Of a stretch of 64,000 nt of DNA, positions 1-11,327 are shown piece by piece. Source of the stretch: Ziziphus jujuba. Its lineage: Eukaryota > Streptophyta > Magnoliopsida > Rosales > Rhamnaceae. A model generated the notes under the pieces. It saw only the letters and a list, made by a program, of their open reading frames with translations, ran no database searches and was not told where the DNA came from. The stretch is from assembly GCF_031755915.1 (NCBI RefSeq), contig NC_083385.1, forward strand, positions 11,739,001 to 11,803,000. Direction: 5' to 3'. The first letter of the stretch is position 1, and the number at the start of each line of letters is the position of its first letter. Both the position numbers and the translations under genes were made by a program.

Positions 1-170
1 GAAAATATCCCGATCTGGGCGCGTCGGTGGTCTGGTGGCTGTGAGATTTGGCGGGCTAGCAGGAAACGGAAGAGGCAAGGTGGTGGTCGGGCACGTGTAT
101 GGGTTTGGGATGGAGGATGGTGAACGGAAGGTGGCCGTGGGTGGTGGCTTCTCTATTTCTCTCCTCCCCG

Positions 171-210
<40 letters not shown>

Positions 211-719
211 GGTCACACGGCTCACACACGGGTTTGAGCCAATAAGAAGCCATCCCATGGGTGCCACTGTTCACTCATGGAATAGGCTGAGGACTTGACA
301 CATGGCTCACATTTTTCACAATAAAACCATTCAATTAAAAATAGTATAAAATAATACTGTATTTGAAAAACTTTACGAATCCATAACTTTTTAACCTAGT
401 GTCCAAATTAGGCGTGCCGCTAGTCTATAGACTCGTATCGACAAGTACTTTACAACCATACAAGAGTCAAATTGAAATTCTACATAAATAAAAAGTCAAA
501 CTTGGCACCCTTGGACAGCTTGGACCGCAACTTGCCTTACGCATAACTTTCAAACGGTAACTCCGATTTCGACATGCTACTAGTCTATGAACTCAGGACG
601 ATACGTACTTTGAAATGGTGCCTCGATCAACATAAAATTCCATCCAGAAAAAAGTCAAAATTTTGACCCTCTCGATCAACGTGCAAAAATTTTGACGTAC
701 TTTAGGACGAGGTGTTACA
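1..719 (-). mobile_element. Partial LTR, Tekay/Del-like, 5' end at 719
   Basis: Read on the minus strand, the sequence starts at 719 with TGTAACACCTCGTCCTAAAG and continues leftward off the window. The TGTAACACC opening and the following motifs (AAAGTACGTCAAAATTTTT, repeated 'cataacttt...ctccgatttcg' and 'gctactagtctatgaactc' phrases) are, from memory, typical of the long LTRs of plant Ty3/gypsy chromoviruses of the Tekay/Del type. No coding sequence is visible. The other LTR end is outside the window, so solo LTR and full element cannot be told apart. The family name is an inference. Confidence 0.5.
171..209. repeat. (CT)n microsatellite
   Basis: Nearly pure CT dinucleotide run with a few T interruptions, lying inside the partial LTR. 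It generates spurious Ser-Leu reading frames. Confidence 0.85.
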
Positions 720-779
720 CTAGTGGTACACCTAATTTGAATATGTGGTTTGAAAATTATGAACCCCAAAAGTTTCTCT

Positions 780-3760
780 AAGACAGTGGTTACTATTCAT
801 TGATCTGTGCGTATGTAAACAGTGTCGCCACGTGTCAAGTTTTTAGCCAATCCCATGAGTGCACAGTGGCACTCACGGGTGGCATTTTAATTGGCCAAAA
901 TGGGTGGTGGGGCATGGGAGGGAGGAGAGTGAAAGAGGAGCGAGAGTGAGGTGAGAGAAACCACCACCGCCCACCACCATTCGACCGCCGTCCGACCACC
1001 AGAACAGTACACACACTGGACCACCTTCAAGCCCACCTGAAAACCGACCAACCTGTAAAATTTCACGGCCAACCGACTGCTGAAGTGTCCGGATCGGGGC
1101 GATTTTCGGTGGCAGTGGCGCTACATTCCATCGTAGATTCCTCCCAAACCAGACCTCTATTTGCCTCACCGTTTGTCCCGTTGGATTACCCATCATCAGA
1201 TCTACCTTCTCACCAACTTCCACGGCCAATGGCCACCAGACGCACCGCCGGCAGTGGCAGAATCCGATGACCACGGCAGCTTGCCAAAAAACCCATCTCC
1301 GGTGAGTTTCCGACGACACCTCCTATCATTCTCCACTAATTTCGACCCCTTAAATCCAAATCCGGTGTCCACTTTCCTCAATTCTTAACGGATTTTAAGA
1401 ATCGAGGGCTTAAAATCTGAGAGCTTTCCGATGAGATTCCGACCACCGCTAGTCCGATCTCTAGAAAGGAAGACCAGATTTGTAATCCTCGTTTCACAAG
1501 CTTCGATTCGGTATATCATTCATAAATTTTAGTTGTTGTTTGTGTTCACTCCCTGGATACCCATTTGGGAGTTACCCAATTAAAATATTAATATAATTAG
1601 TTTTGTGTATTGTGGATATTTTAGATGCACTTATGGGTAGTGGAGTTGATCCTGCAGAGGATCTCGATTGATACACGTGCTTGAGTTGAGTGACCCACTT
1701 TCAAAATTATTTTTGGATGTTAAAATATACATTTTGTGTTAATTGGTTATTTGAAGAATATGTTTTGTGTTGAATATTTAGTAAACTTATATTTGGAATT
1801 TTGATGCCAAAATTGAATAAATTATAATTATTTGTGCACCAAGAAATATTTTGGTTTCAAGAATTTTATGGATATGGGATTTTGTTAATAATTGTTAAAC
1901 TTTATTGTTGGAATATGGTGTAATTAGAAATGCTTTCATGTGAATTTTAATATATGTTTAATATATGAAGGAATTTCCATTTAATTTTACAATGCCAATT
2001 TATGATGGTTTTAATATATGTGTTGTTGCCAAAAAAATATTTGAGATTTTAAAGGAATTATGGTTTAAGATTTTTAATAAATTATTGTTGAGTTTGATGT
2101 TGATTTTATGATGCATAATAAATGCGTTTACATGATTTTAAGGATATATGAATTTCATGTGGTTTTAATATTATTTTTGACATAGTGGTTTTAATGATTC
2201 AAGAAAAATATTGGTTTAAGTTATTATGCTTTCAAAATATATATTTAATCACTTGAAATATTATTTGATTGATTTTATGATTTGAGAAAAATTATATGTA
2301 TATTATTGATGGATTTATGCTGGTGATATTAAAGAAAAGTGTGGGATTGTGAATTTGAAAAGCCGTATAATTCACATGGTGAGTTTTGGAAAAACTTGTT
2401 ATTTTAATAATAAATTTAGTTATTTGTTTTAAACGCACTCATACAGTACTGGCACTCTGTACTGTATATGTGGATGGGCGCGCAAGTTGTAATGTCTCCC
2501 GTGAGTTGCCATTGAACTGAGGGCAGGCAAGTTTGATAGTGCACATAAGTCGCCCCCTCCATGGCCAAGATGACGGTTTAAGCAGCGGCACTGTCGGAAT
2601 GCTGAAGCGACCGTATGCAAGTTTCTCTCTTTAACCTCCCGTCGGACGGTGCTCAAAACGCTGGATATCATAAGGCATCACTGGTATATAGTGTAGTGCA
2701 TCAAGTATTTTTCAGATACAAATTTCAAATCTCAAAGTTTTAAGTTGTATTTAATTTGTTTTATCACCTATTTCTAATTAGTATTTTCTAAAAAGTATTT
2801 ATTCATATTTTTTGTCAATTATTTTAAATCAATGTTGTAAAATGCATCTTGCCATATTTTATTATATAGATTGATTGAATATTTCAAAATAAATTTTATA
2901 ATATTTTTACCATTTATTTTACATAGTTTGTTTGTAATTATTTAAATTCTGTTATTAACTCTATTTATATTGAATTATTAAATCAAATTTTATGAATTAT
3001 ATATTAAATTTCACTTTTATGTTACATTTCTCTAATTCAAGTATTTTAAATTTATTTTATTGTATTTTATTCGTATTTGGATTATTTAATTATTTAATTA
3101 ATTAATTATTGCTTGATTTTTAGGGCATAAAATATTGGATTTTGTGAAAATGTTTTAAAAGGGGAACCTTTCCAATAGAGTGAATGATGAGGGTTTTAAG
3201 GGAAAATATTATTTTCAATTAATTATTATCTATTTATTTATTTATTCTTAATTAATCAAGTGTACTATGATTATTGTTACTATTATAATTGTATAATAGA
3301 TAGGGTCACTCACTGAGATTATTAGCATCTCATATTTTTAAATCCATTCTCCTAGGTACAAGGATTGGTAGAAGTTCGTCCGGAGTGAGCTTGACCTTCA
3401 TTGCTGTCGTGTTTTGAGGAATTCTCTATCTTTTCATTTATTTCTATTTGTAATATTTCTTTCCACCATTTGTAGTATATCTTTCATATTTAATCGTATC
3501 GTGGTAAAGCTCTGTATACTGTCTTGGATGCTTATTATTAATTATGCACTGATTTCCTGTTATTTATTTGAAATACTGCAAATTTGTAAAATTAAATTAT
3601 AGTAAGGTAGGAGGAATAAGGTGGTGTATATAGAAGTGTGTTTTCAGTGCAGGGAATTTATGGTAAGTTCAACCTTTAAAGGAGATTCTGCTGAATTTTC
3701 CATTGGAGGGTCTGGTAAGGTTACCCTGGGATCAGGGCTTGTCTAGGGTTCCGGTGAGGG
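780..3760 (+). mobile_element. LTR-like repeat, copy A (diverged, truncated)
   Basis: This stretch is collinear with 4036-6150. Shared landmarks are the 'ccg.tgaccacggcagcttg...tctccggtgagt' leader near 1240-1310 versus 4040-4090, the 'aaaaggggaacctttccaa' segment (3157 and 5549), GATAGGGTCACTCA (3300 and 5693) followed by TTAGCATCTCA, and the final 250 bp before 3760. No open frame belongs to it. GATAGGGTCACTCA..CTAGGT..CGTCCGGA phrases occur, as far as I recall, in long LTRs of plant gypsy elements. The left limit is approximate, and the last ~21 bp present in copy B are missing. Confidence 0.5.
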
Positions 3761-4036
3761 ATATTGTTAGGACCCATCCAAGATCCCTCACCGGAACCCT
3801 AGACAAGCCCTGATCCCAGGGTAACCTTATCAGACCCTCCAATGGAAAATCCGGCAAAACCTCCCCTAAGGGTTGGACTTACCACAAATTTCCTACACTG
3901 AAAACACACTTCTATATACATTCCTTTATTCTTCCCACTTTACTACAATATAATTCCATAAATTTGCAGCACTCCAAAATAAATCACAGTAAATCAGGGC
4001 ATAATTAACAACTAAATGTCCAATACAATATACAGA
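3507..4036. repeat. Long palindrome, arms 3507-3760 and 3785-4036
   Basis: The right arm is the reverse complement of the left arm, with a 24-bp spacer. The inner ~70 bp of the arms (CCCTCACCGGAACCCTAGAC onward) is almost identical and the outer part diverges to perhaps 80 percent. The left arm is the end of copy A and the right arm is the inverted left end of copy B. A transcript across it could fold into a ~250-bp hairpin. Confidence 0.85.
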
Positions 4037-6173
4037 GCGGCGGCACGTCCGGTGACCGTGGCGGCTTGTCGGAAAATCCAGTTCCGGTGAGTACCCAGTT
4101 GCACCGCCGATCCCTCCCCACTAATTCTGACCCCCTGAATCCAAATCCGATGTCCTTTTCCTCCAATTCGCGACGATTTGGGAGAATCGAGGCTCTAAAG
4201 GCCGAGAGCTTTCTGGCGAGATTCCGACCACCACCGGTCCAATCTCCGGGAAGTAAGACCAGATTTGTAATCCTCGTTACTGAAGCTTCAATTCGGTATA
4301 TTATTCGCCAATTTTGGTTAGCGTTTGCGTTAGTCCCCCCGGGTACCGGGTATTATTTATCCGAATAAAATATTATTTTATTTGACTATGTGTGAATTGT
4401 TGTTCTAGGAGCACGTGTGCATCGTGGAATTGATCCCATGGAGGATCTTAGGTTAATTACGTGCTCCAGGTGAGTGACCCACCTTTAAAACTATTTTGAG
4501 GTGATTAATTATATTTATTTTGTGTTAATTTGATATCTAGAATTTGCTCATGTGGTGGAATTTAAATATAATTATGGGGAAAATATTATTTTATATATAT
4601 ATATACCCATTGATGCCAAACGAGATTTTGGGTTGCTAAGAATTTCCCGATTATTATTATTGTGATTTAATTGTATTTATTATGCATGAGCAAGGTATTT
4701 TTATTAATTAATTGTATTAGGATTTTAATATTATTTTTGGGCATGATTTGATTTTTGAATATTTCAAGGAAAATATTTGTTTAAGTTGGTGGTTTCAATT
4801 TTTATAATTATGCCCATGAGACATTATGTGATTTAATTTATTGTATTTCAAAAATATTTATGCCATTGGAAAAATTGAATATTTAAATTGGTGGAATTGA
4901 GAGCTGGTGGATTTGAAAAAATTATGGTATTTATGTGATGAATTTATGGTGATGATTATAAAGAAATTGTGGAAAATTTATGGGTTTATTTGGATGGAAT
5001 AAACCCGGTATGTTTATGGAAAATTTGAGATTTTGAGATGTATTAAATTATGATTTTTAAATGCACCATACACGTACTGGTGTTCTGATATATGGATGTG
5101 ATTAGTGCGCATATGGATGTGATTAGTGCGCAGGTGGGTGTGAGTAACGCGCAGGTGATTTATGGGGTTGTCCTATGTTTGCCATCGGATGAGGGTAGGC
5201 CGCCCCTCCATGGCCGGGACGCCTGTTTGCAGCGGCGCGGTGGGACGCCACGCGACCGTATGCCGGTTTCTCTCTATAACCTCCTGTCTGGCGGTACCTC
5301 GGGATGCTGGGTACTGTTGGCACCACTGGTATATAGTGGGTGCATCAAGTGATTTTCAGAACTTGGATTTCAAAATAAATATTTTGAAATTGTATTGAAA
5401 TTAAGATTACATTTTATGTTGTTCTTATTGTTTATTTCAAATGGAGGTTTTAAATTTAATTTAATACTTTTCCATTACTTAATTATTCAATAAATTGATT
5501 CTTTGGTTTTCGGGGAATACAAATATTGGGTTTTGCAGAAATGTTTTAAAAGGGGAACCTTTCCAACGGAGTGAATAGTGAGGGTTTTGAGAGAAAATAT
5601 TATTTTCAATTAATTATTATCGTTTATTTACTTATTTATTCCCAATTAATCAAATGTGCCATAAGTATCGTTGTTTTATAATTGTGCAGTAGATAGGGTC
5701 ACTCATTGAGATGATTAGCATCTCATATTTTTAAATTCCATTCCCCTAGGTCCAGGTTGGGAGACGTTGATCGTCCGGAGCTAGCCCGACGTCTCAGTTC
5801 ATTGCCGAAAGTCCATGAAGCATTTCCTTCCTTTTTCCTCTCCATCTTGTATTACTTCTTTATCTGTCATCGTATTAATTTCATATTTATTTGTATAATG
5901 CTCTGTATACTGTATTGGACATTTAGTTGTTAATTATGCCCTGATTTACTGTTATTTATTTTGGAGTGCTGCAAATTTATGGAATTATATTGTAGTAAAG
6001 TGGGAGGAATAAGGGGATGTATATAGAAGTGTGTTTTCAGTGCAGGAAATTTGTGGTAAGTCCAACCCTTAGGGGAGGTTCTGCCGGATTTTCCATTGGA
6101 GGGTCCGGTAGGGTTTTCCTGGGATCAGGGCTTGTCTAGGATTTCGGTGAGGAATTTTGGATGGGTCCTAACA
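3765..6173. mobile_element. 2.4-kb element B, 272-bp inverted ends, 5-bp TSD
   Basis: The element runs from TGTTAGGACCCATCC at 3765 to GGATGGGTCCTAACA ending at 6173. Its outer ~272 bp (3765-4036 and 5901-6173) are reverse complements of each other. It is flanked by GATAT at 3760-3764 and 6174-6178. TG...CA ends and a 5-bp duplication fit a solo LTR; 272-bp inverted ends are unusual for an LTR and would fit a TIR or foldback element. The interior has no coding sequence and is homologous to copy A. The right junction interrupts a copia reading frame (Arg-Tyr-Ser-Tyr-Lys across GATAT), so B, or a composite containing it, inserted into copia. Confidence 0.7.
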
Positions 6174-9023
6174 GATATAGTTATAAGGCTGAGAGAGGCA
6201 CTTTGAAGGTCTTGAAGGGTTTAATGGTAGCGATGAAAGCTTCTAAGAAGAATAGCTTGTATGTGCTAGGTGGAAATGTGGTTCAAGGTGAAGCTTCGGT
6301 CTCGGTGAATGAGAAAGTGAGCGACACCACACTTTGGCATAGAAGGCTAGGCCATATTAGCGAGAAAGGGCTAATTGAGCTTAGTAAACAAGGGCTTTTG
6401 TGTGGGCACAAGGCGGAGAAACTTGATTTTTGTGAGCATTGTATCTATGGCAAGCAAGCTAGGGTGAAGTTCAACATCGCGGTGCATCAAACTAAGGGGA
6501 TCTTGGATTATGTTCATTCCGATGTATGAGGCCCCACGAGAACGAATTCAATGGGTGGTTGTAGGTACTTCATGACCTCCATTGATGATTACTCAAGGAA
6601 AGTATGGGTTTATAAGTTGAAAACCAAGAATGAAGCTTTCATTAAGTTCAAGGAATGGAAGGTTATGGTTGAGAACTAAACCGAAAAGAAGATGAAGATG
6701 CTCCAAATGGATAATGGGCTTGAGTATTGCAATGAGCATGGAATTGTGAGACACAAGACTGTGCGGATGACTCCTCAGCAAAATGGTCTTGCCGAACGTA
6801 TGAATAGGACCATTTTGGAAAGAGTGAGAAGTATGCTTTCCAATGCTAAGCTAGCTACAAGTTTTTGGGCAGAGGCAGTGAATATTGCGGTGTGCTTGAT
6901 CAATCGGTGTGCGTCAAGTGCTATTGAGTTCGAGACTTCAATGGAGAAGTGGTCCAAGCATGCACCGGATTTAAGTAATCTCAAGGTCTTTGGTTGCACT
7001 TCGTATGTTCATGTAAACGAAGGCAAGTTACATCCAAGATCTATGAAATGCATTTTCTTAGGGTTTTGACTATAGACTTTGGAATCCGGATACAAGGAAG
7101 TTTGTGATTAGTAGGGATGTGGTGTTCAAGGAGAGTGAGATGCTTGGGTTGGCGAAGGATGAAGAATCTTCGAGTGGAGGTGAAGTTTTCAAGGAGACAT
7201 TTGTTATTGGGATTGAAGATAATCCAAGAAAGAAAGTGACTTATGAGGAGCATCGTGATACACAAATGGCTCAAGAACAAGTTGATGAGGTAGTTGATTA
7301 TACCAATGAGGAGGTGGTTGATGTTGATAACCTCCGTGATTACAATTTAGCTCATGATAGAGAACGGAGACAATCCAAGGCACTGGTGAGATATGATTTT
7401 GCAGATTGTATTGCATATGCTCTCAAAGTTGCGGAAGAAATGGATTCGAAACCTAACACTTTTGAAGAAGCTTTGATTTCAAAAGATTCAGTAAAGTGGA
7501 AGGCGGCCATGGATGAGGAGATGGCTTGCTATACACAGTTTGCATAGGAATCAAACTTGGAAGTTAGTAGACAAGCCTAAAGGTGGAAGAGTTGTAGGTT
7601 GCAAGTGGGTGTTCAAGAAGAAGGAAGCTATACTCGAAGTTGAGGCACCAAGGTTCAAAGCTCGATTGGTTGCAAAGGGTTATACTCAAAAGGAGGGAGT
7701 GGATTTCAATAAAATATTCTCTCCGGTGGTGAGACACTCTTCTATTCGGATCTTGTTATCACTTGTGGTTCACAAGGGTCTTGAGTTGCGTCAATTGGAC
7801 ATTAAGACTGCATTCTTGCATGGAGACCTCGAGGAAGAGATTTACATGGCTCAACCCGAAGAATATGCAAAGGGTGCCAAGGTATGCTTCCTTCAAAAAT
7901 CCCTTTATGGCTTGAGACAATCTCCTAGACAATGTTATAAGAAATTCGACAAGTTTATGCTTGGTATTGGCTTCAAGAGGAGCACGTTTGATCTTTGTGT
8001 GTATTACAAAGAGTTGTCGAATGGGGAGTTAATTTTTCTCTTGTTGTATGTTAATGGTATGTTGATTGCGTGCAAACATATGGATAAGATTGAAATTTGA
8101 AGAAGTTAATGAGTTCTAAGTTTAAGATGAAAGATCTTGGAGAAGCCAAGAAAATTTTGGGGATCAATATATTTTGGGACAAGGAGAATAGGGAGATATT
8201 TGTCTCTCAAAGGAAGTATATTGAGAAGGTCTTGGAGAGGTTCAACATGGGCAGTGCAAATCCTGTGATCACGCCTTTAGCACCCCACTTCAAATTGTCA
8301 TCCAAGCAATGTCTGAAAAGTGAACAAGAGAGGGAGAGCATGGCTAAGACGCCATATGCAAGTGTCGTAGGTTGCATCATGTATTTGATGGTGTATACTA
8401 GACCGGACATCGCTTATGCAGTTAGTGTGGTGAGTAGATTTATGAGTAATCTAAGCAAACCATATTAAGAGGCTTTACGATGGATTCTAAGGTATTTGAA
8501 GGGATCCATGGATGTTGGCTTATTGTATTGGAAAGAGAACAATGGTAATGGTGATTGTGTTGTCGGATATTGTGATGTAGACCTTGGTAGTGATCGGAAC
8601 AAGAGAAAATCCTTGACGGGTAATATATTTTCGGCTTGGGGTAATACAATTAGTTGGAGGGCATCATTACAACCGGTGGTTGCACTCTCAAGTATCGAAG
8701 TCGAATATATGGCGGCTACGGAAGTGACAAGGGAGGCATTATGGTTAAAATGATTGGTAAATGAGCTTGGTGTTCCCCATAATCAAGTCATTGTGCATTG
8801 TGACAACCAAAGTGCAATCTTCTTAGCAAAGAATCAAGCCTTCTCAGACCGTACAAAGCATGTCGAGAAGAAGTACCACTTTATTCGAGAATTTATGGAC
8901 AAAGGTGAAGTGGATTTGGTGAAGATTGCGGGTGAAAAGAATCCGACGGATATGTTGACCAAGGTAGTGCCAACGGAGAAGCTTAGGCTATGTATGAGTC
9001 TAAGCAATGTGCAAAGCAGGTGA
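6174..9023 (+). pseudogene. Ty1/copia pol remnant (GAG-pre-integrase to RNase H)
   Basis: A decayed copia polyprotein, read in order. The GAG-pre-integrase HHCC zinc finger lies near 6330-6470 (LWHRRLGHI...CEHCIYGKQ). Integrase spans 6500-7070 with its acidic residues still visible (HSDV, QMDNG, QQNGLAERMNRT), although about 11 residues seem deleted after DNGLEYCNE. Reverse transcriptase spans about 7550-8470 and RNase H about 8560-9000. It is disabled by TGA at 6527, TAA at 6677, a frameshift near 7066, a 1-bp loss near 8097, further stops near 8466 and 8751, and replacement of the RT active-site YVDDM by YVNGM. The 5' half (LTR, gag) is not present to the right of element B. Confidence 0.92.
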
Positions 9024-9089
9024 TGAGGATGAGTGTACAAGCAGAGAGTGATAGGAAGCGATTTGAAGAGTTTGGGAATTTAGAGTCAA

Positions 9090-9560
9090 GGTGAAGAAAT
9101 GTTGTTTTTGTGACTTTAAATTAATGATAAACATGAGGAGTTGATGGAATAATGTTTGGTGATGAAGTGAAGAGGAAGGAAGGAAGAGAGAGAGAGAAAA
9201 AAGAAAATTATGATTTTGCCCCTCTTTAATGATATGTTAGCCTAGGAATTCGTACCAAATAGTAAGAACAATGTTTTCTACCTGGTTTTAGAGAGAGAAA
9301 CGATGGTTCTTCAAAATCCCATCAATGGTGCCATGCTCTTGGTGATTAAGCTTATAATATTTTCAAGATAATGAAAATCATCATCTCTTTGCTTGGCCGT
9401 GGACGTAGATCACCTTGATTGAACCACGTAAAACTTTTGTGTGTTTTTTTTCTCTCTCTCCTCTTATATTTATATGCTTGTCTTTCTCTCTCTAGATTTT
9501 TCTTATGGGTTTGTTATGAGATCTTCTATTTCATCTATATTTGCTTATTTGTAGATTAGT
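9090..9560 (+). mobile_element. Probable 3' LTR of the copia remnant
   Basis: It lies directly after the copia RNase H. At 9396-9446 it contains GGCCGTGGACGTAGATCACC followed by TTGATTGAACCACGTAAAAC, a signature I associate with the R/U5 region of Tnt1-like copia LTRs, followed by T- and CT-rich sequence. I could not fix either end: no clear TG start, CA end or target duplication was found, and no second LTR copy is in the window for comparison. Confidence 0.5.
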
Positions 9561-11327
9561 TGTGGATTGCGTGCTGCTAGTGGATATATATATATATATA
9601 TATTGCTTACTATACACAGGTTGAATCTCTACAGCTATATATACATATATATATAAGTATAGTGCTATTATAATAGGTCGCCATATTATTATAATTATGG
9701 ACTTTAAATTACATACAATTCGCAATATATATGCATTACTGAATCACATGTGAATCACGAAAAATTTACCTAAGGATACGTGAAATTCGATGTCCATTCC
9801 TACAATAATATGGGTGTATAGGTGCACTATAATCTGTACAGAAGCAGAGCTACATCTTGGCCGTAAGGATGTCAAGTTTTAAAACATAATAATAATAATA
9901 GTAATAACACCACTAAAATCAAAATTACCTGGTTTCCTTATGGAAGAAATAAATCTAAATATATGAAACCAACAGGTAGGAGAACCAGTAGACGAACCAT
10001 TTCGATTTGTTTATTATAGAATGTGACTGTAGAATGTTAACAGGTAAAAGAAATAGTTTGTTTAGATTACATTGAGATTATAAAGATATTAACTTAAAGT
10101 GATATCTTAAAATAAAAAAATAAGTTGGGATATTGATAAAAATATATATATTTATCCATTTTTCCATTGCATTTTGTAAGTGGGAAATTCGAATCGGTGA
10201 TTATATTGTGATGGGCTAATAGCCAAATAAAATAATGCTCAATTTTTTTTCTGAAAAAAAAATAATAAAAATCCATGACGTCTATGAAAAATATTCATGA
10301 AGTATGTTAGAGGGTATCTTAGAGGGATTGCGTTGTTTCTGACAAGACGTCAAGATTCTCTCTCTCTTTTCTTTTCATTTTTTTTTTTCAAAAAAAAAAA
10401 AAATTAAGTTTAAAATTTTTAATTACATGATAGTTGTAAGAGATGTCGAGCATAAATGGAAGCCCATATATAACAAAGATCAACTTATTAAGAAGTAAGA
10501 ATAAGGGTGCATGGTAGAGTAGACATATCTTAATTCGTTTAATTTATTCAACAAAATTTACATATTTCATTTTTTTTTTCTGGTAAATGTATATATTACT
10601 ATTATTTATTGTTGTTGTTGTGTGTGAAGACTTAAATAAAAGGAAGTTTTATGTTTAGTGACGCGTATACCTTAGGTTTAATATACGTAACCTTTTATCT
10701 TTATTTTCTATTTTGCTCGTGTGATGAAAAATAGAGAGAAACAAGCCGTGACAAAGAAAGAGATTTTATCATTGTACACCTTCAAACATATTTGATAGTG
10801 AATTCGTGAACGCAGTGCACTCTTGAATGTAAAGATCATATTGATCTCAAAATCATGTCAAATATTTTATGTTTTTTTTTTTTAATTTTTATGCTTTGTG
10901 TTTTGATATTCCTATTTAGATCTTTATTTCCATTAATCCATAGATTCTAAAAAATTAGAAAAAGGGCCTAATTTTCTCAACAATTATATTCTCTTACACG
11001 CAGTTTTGATAAAATAAAATAAAAATCTTATAAAAGAGAAAATATAATTTTAATTTATCTCCAATATAAAATTTTAATTTATCTCCAGTATAAAATATCC
11101 TTTTTACAGCTAATAATAGAAGCAGGGGATTTGGATGGAGAAACAGAGACTCAGGCTACTCGTTTGGCTAGACAGAACATTAATTTCTCAGTGGTCTTTA
11201 TGCAAAAGAGACACAAGGCAGAGACATTGTTCTGTTTCAGAGAAGACATCTACAGTTTTCAGTAAATCCGAGAGAAAAAAAAAAAAAAAAAAAAAAAAAA
11301 CATAATCACACTCTCAGTGGGAAAGTT

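Larger units (their letters stand above)
1..1130. repeat. Inverted repeat, arms about 1-330 and 790-1130
   Basis: The reverse complement of 1-330 resembles 790-1130. For example, TGTCAAGTCCTCAGCC (rc near 290) matches TGTCAAGTTTTTAGCC at 833, and both are followed by CCATGAGTG(A/C)ACAGTGGCAC and a purine-rich stretch, then by CCACCACC. By eye identity is about 70-75 percent. This is best read as the shared leader region of two related LTRs in opposite orientation, not as one hairpin element. Confidence 0.55.
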
